Source: Beroe ovata
Lineage: Eukaryota > Ctenophora > Nuda > Beroida > Beroidae
Assembly: GCA_946803715.1 (NCBI GenBank)
Contig: CAMPET010000073.1
Location: 160,171-224,170 of the forward strand
Length of the DNA: 64,000 nucleotides
Direction of reading: 5' to 3'
Shown here piece by piece: positions 21,786-34,373 of the stretch (positions are counted from its first letter, which is position 1; each line of letters starts with the position of its first letter). The notes under the pieces are model-generated. The model worked only from the letters and a program-made list of their open reading frames with translations. It was not told where the DNA came from and ran no database searches. The translations under genes and the position numbers were made by a program.

Positions 21786-22876
21786 TCAAATATCATTCTT
21801 TATAGCTAAAAGTTCCTTGATCTTCTCATGTACATCATCCATTATTTTGGCAGTATCCTGAAAAACGTTAAATGTGAGACAGTCTGAACGATTTTCAGAT
21901 GACTCTTATATGAATGAGTGATAGAGTTACCTCAGGCATAAGATGCAGCAAACTGTGGTATGGACAATCATATTCAACAATCTTGACGATTTCTGGCTTC
22001 AAGGCAGCTAATTTTGCAGACCCCTCAAAGTCACAAACATCATCAAATTTACTATGAAAGATGAAAGTTGGTGTAGAATAATTTGACAGCTTCTTCTCGG
22101 TTTCATCAAGGGCCTTGAACATTTCCACTGCAAAGCCAGCCCTCACTCCATAATGCCAAAGTAAGGGGTCATTTTCATCCTTTTGTCTTTGTTCAAGGTT
22201 TGGAGTAAGTTTTTCTCGATCAATAGAATTCCAGGGCATGTATAATCTTGGGAAAATGCTTGATATTCCCCATGCTAACCTCTTCATGAATGGCGAGACA
22301 TTATCACTTAACTGTTAAAGTAGATTTGTTATCAAACAATGAACAAGATATCTTTAATAGACAGATCAATTTCATCTGTTTGTTGTGGAAACCTACCTTG
22401 AGGAATGGTGCTGAGAGAATTGCACCCTGGATTAAATCTGGTTTTTTCAATGAGGACATCACTGCTATGAGTCCACCCATACTGTGTCCCATGATGATAA
22501 TAGGTGTAGATGGCTTTTCATTCTTGATAGATTCAATTTCCCTTATAGTATCATCAACAAATATATTGAAATCTTCAATATAGGCCTAAAATTGAAATCC
22601 TGTTAAATAATATATGTTCTAAAAATATAACTACACTGAAAGAATTCCTGAATGCAAAGACTTCAGCAGGTAAATAAAGACCTTCACACCAAGGCTGGTT
22701 TTTCCATGGCCTCTCTGGTCATGGCTGTAAAAAGAAATCTGCCTGTCATTGAAAAACTTTCTTAATTCTTCCCATCTTCCTATGTGATCAGCTAAACCAT
22801 GGAGGAAGTAAACAACACATATCTCATCAACAGCATCACTCTTACATCTGTTTAACAAAGTGATGTCTTCTGTCAT
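21786..22876 (-). CDS. MGLL: Monoglyceride lipase (alpha/beta hydrolase), 4 coding exons
   Basis: Exons 22876-22682, 22585-22397, 22311-21931 and 21857-21786 are phase-consistent and give 278 aa (human MGLL 303). The enzyme hydrolyses 2-monoacylglycerols to fatty acid and glycerol. The fold signature is present: an HGLADHIGRWEEL oxyanion region, SHDQRGHGKT, the nucleophile elbow GHSMGG (Ser100), an acid in KFDDVCD (Asp218), and His247 in CPYHSLLH, matching human DRLCD and AYHVLH. The start chosen is the first Met of exon 1. A TTTAG acceptor lies just upstream of it, so a 5' exon (UTR or a few codons) may exist. It is followed 300 bp later by TDP1 on the same strand. Confidence 0.87.
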
Positions 22877-23263
22877 TTGACCTAAATAGGAAAGATGTGT
22901 TGTACAGTATTATGAGAAATGTTCTTGCCAACCCCACCAAACCTTATGGTTTCAATTCAGTGCTTGACATGCTGAACAGCAAGAATCTCCATCATATTCA
23001 TGAGGCTAGGTACATAAACATTTTGTCTAAGCCGAAGTTCATTTTAGATGTTTCGTTATCCAGAAATGCTTCCTTGTGGTTGACAACTCTATTACAATGA
23101 CAAGATGTATACCTAAGCTACACTTCATGTGATAGATGATGCATAACAACTGATCATCTCACCAGACAACAGAATCAATGTGTGATTAGACAGTTAATTT
23201 ACACTCACTACTCAAGAGACCTTTTATCGGAGCTTCCTGATTTATAAGATAGCTGTAAGATGT

Positions 23264-23334
23264 TACATAGCCAGTATTTGAACCTGGACCTCCAATAGTT
23301 GTGTGACGCTCTATCAACTGAGCTACTACACTAA
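23264..23334 (-). pseudogene. tRNA-like sequence (tRNA pseudogene or SINE head)
   Basis: On the minus strand it reads GTAGCTCAGTTGATAGAGC, a perfect D-arm with paired GCTC/GAGC (A box), then GGTTCAAATACTGG, a T-arm-like B box with one weak pair. The anticodon stem does not pair, so a working tRNA is unlikely. A tRNA-derived SINE or decayed tRNA gene fits better. Confidence 0.5.
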
Positions 23335-23867
23335 TGTGAGTCACACATGTGAAGAGTCACACATGTAAAAATCATGCACATGAAAACTTCCTTACAATTT
23401 AATCTTTGTATGACTATTGACCACTCCCTACCCTTACTCGGAAGATCTTATAATTTATCAATAATTGTAGAAAATAAAGCACAGTCTGACAGTCTCTGTA
23501 AAAGTTTGATTTTAACAGTTGAATTTTACAAATGAAAATTCTTATTTTTGTCTCTTTTTAGGTAAAACAGACATGAATCGACGTACAAGTACTTGATTCC
23601 AAATCACCCTATGTGATATTGTGTTGTAGGATATATGCTTCCGAGGCGAGTTATGGGCGAAAAACTGATTTGGTCACTTGACTAAACATTTAGTTTGAGT
23701 GAAAGAAGGGCGCGCACAATTGTGCAGTGTGCACACGTTGCGCGCACAGACTTATCCCCATTAAAAGGTTTTTGTAAGGTTTTCCTACTGCGACCGTCGG
23801 CGCCGCGCAATTGTAATCATCTTTGCCAGTTGCCAGGGATAAAATTTGTGCTTTTCTTGTGATCAGA

Positions 23868-23970
23868 TGTTCCCGCGCTGCGTGACCCAAATACTCCGCG
23901 CGCGCTGTGCGTCTCCTTTCTACGACTTTTTAGTTCGCTGAGTAGAACAGGGGGCGCAACGTGTGCACAT
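23868..23970 (+). repeat. Copy of a CGCG-rich dispersed repeat
   Basis: A roughly 100-bp unit starting TGTTCCCGCGCTGCGTGACC and ending near GCGCAACGTGTGCAC. Related copies lie at about 6380-6500 (-), 32303-32386 (+), 55060-55176 (+) and 55345-55452 (-), with a partial copy at 7863-7900. No coding capacity is evident. Confidence 0.85.
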
Positions 23971-24069
23971 GATCAGACGTTACCTGACCTATTTTTCGCG
24001 CGCGCGCGCAAGAAACATGAACAGTGGGCAGATAACATCCGGCAAGGGATTGTCAGATTTTAAAATCCG

Positions 24070-24158
24070 ACAATCCCTTGCCGGATGTTATCTGTACACT
24101 GTTTCTTGCGCGCGGCGCGCAAGAAACAGTGGACAGATAACATCCGGCAAACAATCCC
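24070..24158. mobile_element. 73-bp hAT-like miniature element with 8-bp target duplication
   Basis: The element at 24078-24150 starts TTGCCGGATGTTATC and ends with the exact complement GATAACATCCGGCAA. The core is a near-perfect palindrome (CTGTTTCTTGCGCGC and its complement). It is flanked on both sides by ACAATCCC (24070-24077 and 24151-24158), an exact 8-bp duplication as made by hAT-type transposases. It is too short to code and must be mobilised in trans. Another half-element with the same GATAACATCCGGCAA end abuts it on the left. Confidence 0.85.
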
Positions 24159-26957
24159 CATATTCTTATAGTTATAGCCAGTATAATTGATAATCATAAA
24201 TATATATGCCAAAACATCAGGTAATGGAGCAGAATCAAGAATAGACTCACAGTCACATTCACAGCTACATTAAAATTTGATCGACAATTCACATGAATAA
24301 ATCCAATTCCAAAAGCAATAAGCATTAACTTTAAGCATGTTCATTGTTAATGTTGATATTCAGATACTGATAGTGATAGTGAGGCAGTCTGGAGGAAGTT
24401 CGACCCTAAAAAGCGGACGTCCGCTTTTCCATCAAAAAACAGACATAAATAAAAAAAATGAAAAAAGCGGACGTTCACGTCCGCTCGCGCTTTTATAGCA
24501 GACATCATGATCATCTCAAAAAAGCGGATGTCTGCTTATCTATATCTGAAGTCCAGCCTGCTTATGAATTCCTTGCTTGTTACGTTATTTGATTCAAATA
24601 GCAATATGATCCATTTATCTGGTGGTGTTGACTATAAAGTGTAAATGTAATGAAGTGTATATTAAGTGTAATGAAGGCAACTACTAGTAGTAGTACTAGT
24701 ACTACAGATACTGATACATGATAGTTAACTTCGAGGCAAGCTAAAATACGGTCAATGACAAATTAAATGACCAGTCGCCTGACGCACCCTAAATACGATA
24801 CAAAGTAAATTAAAAAGTTACTAAGAAGTAACTAAAAAGTAATACTAAAATGATCCTGATTCTGATCGCTTTGGAAATCTCAGTGCTTTCTCAGTGACTA
24901 AAAAGCAGCGCGCCGTGCATCGTGCCCGGTGGTAATTTGCATGATATTCTTTATTGTACAAAATCACGCGTTGCTCTACACTTGATCCATGGACAAAATT
25001 GAAAAGCATCCGTTTAAGTAGACGCATTATTTACCGTGAAGGGTGGCTTTGCAAACTTTAATTGCTAGTGCTTTTTTAGTTTCTTAATTGATAATTTGCA
25101 GCCTGCAGCCGATTAATTTCGTTAATAATAATTATAAACGGCGATTATAATTAATAACGAAATTTAGTGAGTAATTATCACAGCCTATGTACCATAAGTA
25201 TTTATTAAGGATTACCCTCGATTCAACACATGAGACTCAATTTAAATGACTACAAGGTTGATCCGTTGATCGCGAAGCCTGAGATGTTAATTGGAGTTGA
25301 TTTTAACGAGCGATCAAAACGAAACCGAGTTGGTAAAGAATAGGTAGCTTACAACGCCGACCAAGAACCTTAAAATTGGTGGTAATTTAGTTTTATTGGG
25401 AAATAACACTAAACAGAAAATTTCACACCTTCAAAGTGTTCATTGTCCAATGAGTGTTGTGGAATGTGACACTGACTTGCAGCGTGACTGATACGTTTGG
25501 TCATGTGGCTAAATGCTTTTAGGCCATTGGTTAATGGTTATGGATGAAGGTAAGGAGCTTTAACCGGCTTGCCATATTATGGAGACCTGTATTTGAATTT
25601 CATAGTTTTGCAAACCGGTTTCCAGATCATGACGACTTCCACTGAAGTCTTCCACTGAACTGCATTCCAAATCCAAAAGTATCGATTACAAGGAAAACTT
25701 CTAAAACTTCTAAAACTTATGGATTTGATAATTGATTAGATTTTGGTCTGGATATTACCAATGACCGTGTCGGATATGCTTATAGCATCGTTGGTTGAGA
25801 GTGCGAAAACCGGTTTAGATTCCGAACTCACATAGCATGGCTCTGAAACTGATTAGCAATCAGCTATCATGTGACTGCTACCTCATGACTGCGTCACTCG
25901 ATTACCACGAGTGCAGACGCCAGACACTTCGGTGCGGTACCATAAGGAACTCGGCTGGTTATCATTTTGAACGATTCTTGTTCGTTGTAGCAATGCCACG
26001 TTCATTTTGCTTTGAGTTATGGCGGCGATTGGCTGTAACCATGACAATCGTTGCTACTCACGTTCGTAACATTTCTTCCAATCCATCAATCGTTAATCGC
26101 TATAACATAGAGAGAAATCATAAGGGACACGCGATCAGATAATTATTTGCTACTCATGTGTTTTGTTAATGGACACCACCATTAATCAAGCTAGACAGCG
26201 TAAATATTGGGTCTACTATAGAATTAGGAGCTATCATATGGACCGTGGGGACGATATTCATATACAGGTACGAGTTTGTACTTTGTACTATATATCCGCC
26301 GTGCAGTTAGATGCTGTTAAGGTCCCACTTCCATAACAGCTAAATCAAAGGATTAACGTGTTACCCTGCAGTGCGTATCTTTGAGTATGAAATTATTGGG
26401 CAGTACGCATGAAACTACGCATGAACTTGGGATAATGAACGCACACATAATATAGCGTCACTGGGAGCGAGGGAGGATTGCGAATGTGCTAATGTACCCT
26501 AACCCAATCACTATCACTGTAACTATACGCGGATTAGTGCAGCAGCAATGAAACTATACGCTTTTGAAACATATGCCACTCTATTTACGTGTGATATTCA
26601 ATGACCAATTCTAGGATTGATGATATGAAGACAGATTATACCCCCCACGGTTAGATCCGTTTGATTTTGATTCCCTTTTTTGTGTTGCATTTGATTTTGA
26701 TGGGTTAATTTCATTTGAGTTTCGAATCAGTTGTTGAAAAACTATGGTTTAGAAATACTATGTGAATGTTTCCAGCTTTTGCATTTTTGCAATGGTGCTG
26801 CATGAGTTGCTCGATACACGCTCCCTACTTATTACCTAGAAACACGATTACTTTTGATTACTCAGTTATTACCAGTCTTTCCCATTTTTCATGATAATAC
26901 ACGGATGTGAACCCTAACTCCGTTCCTGATCATGCATAGCTCTTGATCACGAAAAAT

Positions 26958-29900
26958 ATGGTCCTCACCAGCTTGTTCTATGGCGATACCGTGGACAAAC
27001 TCATCGGATTACTATTCTGTACGATCGCCATAGTGGGGTAAGTTTACTTCACAACTATATGCGTAAATCAACAGCTATTTAACAGTAACTTATGTTGTTT
27101 TTACCATCCCCTGTACGTGTGGGAACGTACAGGAGATGTTTAATGTCTATATACTTTGCTTTTTTCATATTATAGATCGGTTGCTCTTATAGAGATTGCA
27201 ATATTTAGTACAACTTACTCGCTGCTTCTTCTAAATGATACGATGTCTACTATCAAGATATGATGCTTCTAAATTAAAATAGGAGATTATATGGGAACTA
27301 TACCACAAGTCCAAAAAGTCTGCGATCACAAGTTAAATGCCCTTGTCTGTGAAGTATACTGACAACCTCTAACCAACCGAGCCCACGACCATATAAATGC
27401 CAGTATTTGGTCCTTTAACTGTTTTGTCGCATGATCAAGTAGCACCAGACTGGATGATTTAAATGATTTACCTTTCTCATGCCCCTTGAGTAATAGAGCC
27501 TCCCATTTTACTGGTTTTCCTTGACTACAATTGGCTGGGAATGACGACTAAGCTAAACCAACTGAACGCTGTCAACGAACTACCGCGGCATCTGTAGGGC
27601 GTATGCCACACTCTGGGTATGCCTGCATCGGCTGTCACTATAATAGAACACCAGCTGTAGAATTGTGTTTCAGGACTGTTTCGAATGGGGTGATGTCAGG
27701 GCACCTGTATGCAGTGAAACAACGACAGCGAACCAGGACCACATCACTGCTCATTCAGATTGCGGCTGCCGACTTTCTAACTTGTCTGACTGTCGCTCCT
27801 GCCGTCGGAGGTGATATGCATTACTTGATTATAGTAGTCCTATCACGTGATTATGGTAGTCCTATCACGTGATTATAGTAGTCCTATCACGTGATTATGG
27901 TAGTCCTATCACGTGATTATAGTAGTCCTATCATGTGATTATAGTAGTCCTATCACGTGATTATAGCAGTCCTATCACGTGATTATAGTAGTCCTATCAC
28001 GTGATTATAGTATTCCTATCACGTGATTATGGTAATCCTATCACGTGATTATAGTAGTCCTATCACGTGATTATAGTATTCCTATTACGTGATTATAGTA
28101 GTCCTATCACGTGATAATAGTAGTCCTATCACGTGATTATAGTAGTCCTATCACGTGATTATAGTAGTCCTATCACGTGATTATAGTAGTCCTATCGCGT
28201 GATCATAGAAGTCCTATGTGTTATAAAGCTAGATTCACTTCGAGGATGACGCGTATTCTTATTACGCGGTTATGCTGTCCCAATGTCCCATGTAGATCAA
28301 TTAGATATAGACTAAAAGTGGAGAAAGTGTATTTATAAAAGTTGGAGATTTAAAGGACTGTAAAGACTTAGTGCATAAGTATAAGCGATCTACTGGCGGC
28401 TCAATACCAATGCTGGTTTCTATAATAGATCATCCTGGATCACACATTTCACATAGTGTAGTTGAGACAGTGCTAAGTGAAAAAGTAGTCGCTCCAACTT
28501 CCAAACCAATAAACCATATATCCTCAGTATATCACGACACTGTGCTAGTGTGCTGGAATGGCGCCGTTACGTATATTTTAGCTTGAAAACATATTGTATC
28601 AACGCAAACCTCTCGCTCCTCAGGCGGTCTACTAAACGAACGCATACTACCCATATGGATCGGGGGAAGTTACTCGAAAACCAGTGTTCTCGCTAACTTC
28701 ATTGGTTAGTTATTATACGGGTAGCTGTGAATCACACCACACGCGCACACATGAAAAACAGTTCACGTAGTACACTGTAGTATATATCTCGATGCAACTA
28801 TTATATGGAACAGCAATATGAGGGGGTGTGCATTGTTCTCTAGGCGCACCCCCTTGGCACACCACACCCCACACCCCACACACAGGTTGGGTATCCTCTG
28901 CAATGAACGGAGCATCACTCTATCTGACATGTGTCCTGGGACTAGACCGACTCTACGCAGTGTTCTACCCTCTACACCGGTCTACAATCCTCACCAACAC
29001 TCGATTATCTCTACTCTGTGCTACCAGCTGGATCCTACCGGTATGTGGCGTACACACACACACACACACANNNNNNNNNNNNNNNNNNNNNNNNNNNNNN
29101 NNNNNNNNNNNNNNNNNNNNNNNNNNNNNNNNNNNNNNNNNNNNNNNNNNNNNNNNNNNNNNNNNNNNNNNNNNNNNNNNNNNNNNNNNNNNNNNNNNNN
29201 NNNNNNNNNNNNNNNNNNNNNNNNNNNNNNNNNNNNNNNNNNNNNNNNNNNNNNNNNNNNNNNNNNNNNNNNNNNNNNNNNNNNNNNNNNNNNNNNNNNN
29301 NNNNNNNNNNNNNNNNNNNNNNNNNNNNNNNNNNNNNNNNNNNNNNNNNNNNNNNNNNNNNNNNNNNNNNNNNNNNNNNNNNNNNNNNNNNNNNNNNNNN
29401 NNNNNNNNNNNNNNNNNNNNNNNNNNNNNNNNNNNNNNNNNNNNNNNNNNNNNNNNNNNNNNNNNNNNNNNNNNNNNNNNNNNNNNNNNNNNNNNNNNNN
29501 NNNNNNNNNNNNNNNNNNNNNNNNNNNNNNNNNNNNNNNNNNNNNNNNNNNNNNNNNNNNNNNNNNNNNNNNNNNNNNNNNNNNNNNNNNNNNNNNNNNN
29601 NNNNNNNNNNNNNNNNNNNNNNNNNNNNNNNNNNNNNNNNNNNNNNNNNNNNNNNNNNNNNNNNNNNNNNNNNNNNNNNNNNNNNNNNNNNNNNNNNNNN
29701 NNNNNNNNNNNNNNNNNNNNNNNNNNNNNNNNNNNNNNNNNNNNNNNNNNNNNNNNNNNNNNNNNNNNNNNNNNNNNNNNNNNNNNNNNNNNNNNNNNNN
29801 NNNNNNNNNNNNNNNNNNNNNNNNNNACACACACACACACACACACACAATCACCCACACATACACACAAACGGAGCTATATACAGCTTCCAGTAGTAGT

Positions 29901-30832
29901 CCAGTGCCCTGAATTCTGACTAATTCACACTACTCAGTCATGTGAATTCATTATCATGAGAGAGAATGTGTGATTTAACATCGACACACAAGTTTCTACC
30001 TGCAAATCATATTCTCCAGGTTTTGACGAGCATGTACCCATTTTTCCGGGGCGGACACTACTACTACTTCAACATCCTGGGCTACTTTGTCACCACAGAC
30101 CTGTTCACCTCTCACACAGAGGGTATGATAGCGTTTATCTTCAGCAACGCGTCCATCCTCATCCCATTCTGTGCCACTGTGAGTTTTTGTGTGGCAGTGA
30201 TCTGGAAGCTGAGGAGCTACAGGAAGGGCTGTGAAGATGGCAGGTACGTGGTTAAGTTTAGAAACAAAGATTTGCCACCCGTGACCAAGTCATTGGAGAC
30301 GATGGAAACAACATGCGTCAGCCCAAGCACCAGCAAGACGCGCAGCATCAAGAAGATGATAGGAGGGAAGAAGAGAGGATCACATTTCAACACGGGGGAT
30401 CAGGTGATAACTGATCCGGTCTCAGCCCCGACGGAGGTGACAGATGTGAAGAAGGAGGCGGACAGTGAGGTGACCAGTGGCATGCCCAAGATGCGGAAAA
30501 CAGGGAGTGCAGCAGCCGGACAGAAGAACATGATCATAGCAATCATGATAGCTGTGTACATCGTGTGTCTGCTCCCGGGCATCATGATAAATATCTACGA
30601 GATGCTCAACACTCTCAACACGCTGCCCGAGAGCGCGAGGATGAGCAACTTTGGGATGGAAATGATGCGCTCCTACCTCTACATGAGCCTCATCTTCTCA
30701 AACTTGCTCTTCACTCTCAACTCAACTCTCAACCCATTTATCTACCACTTCAGATGCAACCCTATCCTACCCAAGAGCTTGTCCCGAGTTCTCTATGTCC
30801 TTCGGATGAAGCTAATGAGACGATATAACTGA
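26958..30832 (+). CDS. Rhodopsin-class GPCR 1, 5 exons
   Basis: Exons 26958-27037, 27674-27810, 28624-28704, 28886-29040 and 30020-30832 join in phase to give 421 aa. Class A landmarks: N1.50 in GTVSNG, LLIQIAAADF (D2.50), LGLDRLYAVFYPL (DRY variant, Arg121), TM6 ending in CLLPG, and TLNPFIY (NPxxY). The third intracellular loop is about 100 residues and Lys/Ser-rich. Position 3.25 is Ala96 and the second extracellular loop has no Cys, so the usual TM3-ECL2 disulfide is missing. The 756-N gap lies in the last intron, between CA repeats, so no coding sequence needs to be missing. Subfamily and ligand are not recognisable. A 22-bp minisatellite sits in the second intron. Confidence 0.88.
27826..28212. 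repeat. 22-bp minisatellite with a CACGTG in each unit
   Basis: About 17 units of 22 bp built around CCTATCACGTGATTATAG, starting about 15 bp after the 5' splice site at 27811. Most units keep TCACGTGA exactly; a few have TCATGTGA, TTACGTGA or TCGCGTGA. Confidence 0.95.
29071..29826. other. Assembly gap, 756 N
   Basis: A run of N flanked by CA repeats on both sides, inside the last intron of receptor 1. Confidence 0.99.
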
Positions 30833-31788
30833 GTGCCCCCCCCCTCTCTCTCTCTCACGGGAGGAGATATTCCCTGGCGCAGCACACTTTCAGCTACTGA
30901 AGATAACATCATTATGACACACCTGCCTGAGGAGGAGCATGACTATGTGGTATGTATGACTATGAGATGTTGCAAGGAAGACTCGCTGATGCATAAACCT
31001 CAAGTTTGCTGTCAAGTTCATGATGTGATCATGCTAATCCCTGCAGTTTGATGCTTTCTCGGAAATAAGAACTCAGTCATTCTTGACAGATCGACATTCT
31101 TAAGTGGTTAAAACCTACATAAGAACCCTTGAATATGATAGCTGTTTCGGTCAGGGAGTAATTGCTGCCCATATATTAAGAGCAGTTTTCGGTTTTAAGG
31201 GGATCCTAAAACAACTTTGAACGGGGAAAATCTGTGTCTGTCGCGAATCGCGATAAAACGCCTGGCGCGGCGTTAGATATTTCCGAAATTATGATTTTCG
31301 ATTCGCTATGACTATAGCTATTAGCTAAATTACACGTCATGATAGTTGTGAGCGAACATTCAAATGCACAGTTATTGGTTATGAGCCACTGGTTTATTTT
31401 GTTATGTGTCATTTTGAATCGTCTAGACATGAGCTCAGCCCATGTGTGTGTAATATTTAACTGCTGTTTCCTGTAATGATTCATTGAACATCAAGCTGAT
31501 GTTCTAAATCCATGTAATGCACGTGTTGTTCTACTTAAATCATGCCCCGTTTTTCCTAAACACGAGTCTATCTTCAAAATTCTTTTTCATCGACAGACAC
31601 TGAATAGAGTTTCATTGTTCATTTGACGAGTATCTGGCTCGCATTTAACGACATGCACAGCACCCACGGCCCACATGGGTGCAATCTAACCTAAACTAAC
31701 AGTCTAACCTAAAATAACAAAGTACAGGGTGAAAACTGAAAAGCAGAACACGAGTTGAAGTTACCAGATATAGTAGGAAGATGCATTC
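30833..31788. other. Intergenic between convergent genes
   Basis: 3' flanks of receptor 1 (+) and the Vps62-like gene (-). An AATAAA on the minus strand at about 31393-31398 could serve the latter. No gene is seen. Confidence 0.5.
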
Positions 31789-34313
31789 TCATTCGTCCCC
31801 AGGCTGAGACAAGGGGACATGTCTAATGATCAGATTGATCGTTCCCTTCACACGCGTAGAGGAGAGCACCTCGTCCTTTTCATTGAGGGACGTGAGGTAG
31901 CCAATAAACTTGGCATCAATCCAGATCTCTGTGTTGGAATGAGACTGAGATGATGTGACATCTGGGTTGGTGTAGAGGAATGTGAAGTATTCGTCTACTG
32001 TAGTCACCTGACAGAGGGTGAGAGGGAGATAACATCTACAATCTACATGGAATGAATTTGGATCATTATTAGGAGAATAACAAGATGTTCATGCGGAATC
32101 ATGCCAACTACTAAACTCTCCAGACAGGCTTCCATCAATCCATCAAGTTCATCAAACTTTACTACTCCTACGTTTATCGATAATGGCTGTGATTTCCACC
32201 AAAATCACGTGGACCACTCAAAACAATCCAGATAGGTTTATGTTAAGCTATTCACATTTTACTGTAGCGGGTTATCGGTAACGACTTAAATTTCTGAATA
32301 TCATGTTCCCACGTTGGGTGACCCAAATCTTGCGCTCGCCGCCTTTCTACAGTTAACAGAGTAGAGGAGGGGCACGCAACGTGTGCATAAAATATCAAAA
32401 ATTCAAGTGCTGTAGCCTACAGCCTCTAGGTGAAGTGAGCAGTGATTTTGATCGCACAACATCAATCGTCAGGAGCGCCTAATCATGTCCTGACGAAATG
32501 GCAGATCATACCCTACAAAATTTCATCTTAACCCAGAGCTTCATTCACCTGGAGCTTCACCCTGGACAAATGCAATATGCATGATGACTTTTTAGATAGC
32601 CCAGCGGCGGTCAACAGACATAATATTCACAGAATTTGACCATTTGACTAGTTTATTCACATATTAAACGCTTCCTCATTAGCATAGCTAAGCACCACAT
32701 CAAATATCACGATCTTGACGTATAATTGTACAAAGTATCCGTACCTTTTTTCCAGACTGCCGGATCACATCTCCGAATTGTTGGAAATCTGGACGATTGT
32801 AGTCATGGTAACCACCGGCTCCTCCCCCTGCCGCCGGCAAAATCACAGTATCCACGGTGAATGGGATAGTCCCGTCTGGAGGCTCCATGAGATCTCTTAA
32901 CTGCCACCGTGACGTTACCCTCAGTACGGTAGAGCTTGCCCTAATAGATATATAGTACGTGGGTTAAAAATATAATATGTAATGGTCATACTCATTCCAA
33001 AAGATGTCCACTCTTGGGTGCTCTAGTGAGGTAGGGTTAGCGCAGGGGTGATAGTTACAGTAACTCTAAATATATGATCTGGGATCCATCTCAAGGTTAT
33101 AATAAGGTTCATGCAAGCCCCTTGAAATAAAAGTGGTATTCAGACCCGATTTCTTGATGAACATTTATAATTCTGTCTTATATGCTTAAGAAATGAGAGG
33201 ATATAAAAGTCTATATGGTTAAGACGGTATAAAAATTTGACCACTGTGTCGCGGCATATCCTGATCAGGATTAATATAGTTTTAATTTTAAAGTCTGTGT
33301 GAGTGTTGTGTGTGAGTGTTGTGTGTGAGTGTTGTGTGTGTATATATCTGTGGAACTGCGTGCGTCTGTACTTGAAGCATTAGAGAGTCACATGCTTCCT
33401 CTCGATGACACCTGATGGTATGATACGACTGAACGACTCGTATCATACGAGCATGATTAAAGAGTGGTGAACTGCAATGTTCGTGATTATAAAGGGGCTG
33501 GCAGCTATACTCTGCAGTCTGCAGCTGGGGTATGATTGCCGGAACCATGATATCATTCATTGGATAGTGGTATCGGTTCCTGTATTATTAATTCCTGTGA
33601 AAATTTGGTTCTCGGGAATTTTACGGTCCATACCTGCTTTCGGGAGACACCAAAATATAAAATAAACATTTTCTCTCTCTCTCTCCCTCTCTCTCTCTCA
33701 TAACTATAAGTATAATCAGTGAAGGTTGAAGTTAAGTGGTTATAATTAGAGTAATAATTAGGTAAGATTTAATCTAACTTAAAAGTATGATTGTTGACTA
33801 CCAAGAGATCAAGTGTTAGCAGGAAGCATGTTAAATTGTGAGATGCTTAGAGTAATTAACAATCAAAAAATTGGTTCTCTCAGAACATAAAATTGTGTAT
33901 CATTTTATTGAAGTTAATAGTTCAATGTTGCTCAACTGCAACCATATTACTGGAAACCCCATTAACCGCCAAACTCCAAAGTAATAGTCATATTGTTACG
34001 CATGAAGTATGACTATACTTTCTAGGAGTGGTCTACGAACACACTCTCTCACAAACTCACGCAGAAACACACACACACACAAACACAAGCACACGCACAC
34101 ACACGCATACACGCAGAAACACACGCACAAACACACTCTCGCACACACACGCAGACACTCACACGCAGACACTCACACGCAGACACTCACACAAACACAC
34201 GCAGACACAGACACACATGACACAGTCGCAGAGACAAGCACACACACTCAGTGAAAACTCTGTCACTCACCGGTCCATGTTTTTAGTAGAGCTATGAGTA
34301 GAGTTCTCCATCA

Positions 34314-34373
<60 letters not shown>

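Larger units (their letters stand above)
22890..26950. other. Repeat-rich intergenic region, no supported gene
   Basis: It holds a tRNA-like sequence (about 23264-23334), a CGCG-rich dispersed repeat (23868-23970), miniature palindromic elements (24000-24158) and AGCGGACGTCCGCT palindromes (24409-24530). A 101-codon plus frame at 25837-26142 lies upstream of receptor 1 but has no recognisable domain and no link to its first exon. Confidence 0.55.

Noticed and set aside
25837-26142. 101-codon frame upstream of receptor 1
   Set aside because: No domain, no splice link to the receptor's first exon, and the receptor has its own start at 26958.
27826-28212. CRISPR-like appearance of the 22-bp array
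   Set aside because: Units are contiguous with no unique spacers and lie in an animal intron; it is a minisatellite.
28818-29912. Long frames on both strands across the 29-kb region
   Set aside because: They run through 756 N; only the short exon 28886-29040 is real.
34009-34297. His/Thr-rich frames
   Set aside because: CA-rich microsatellite translation.
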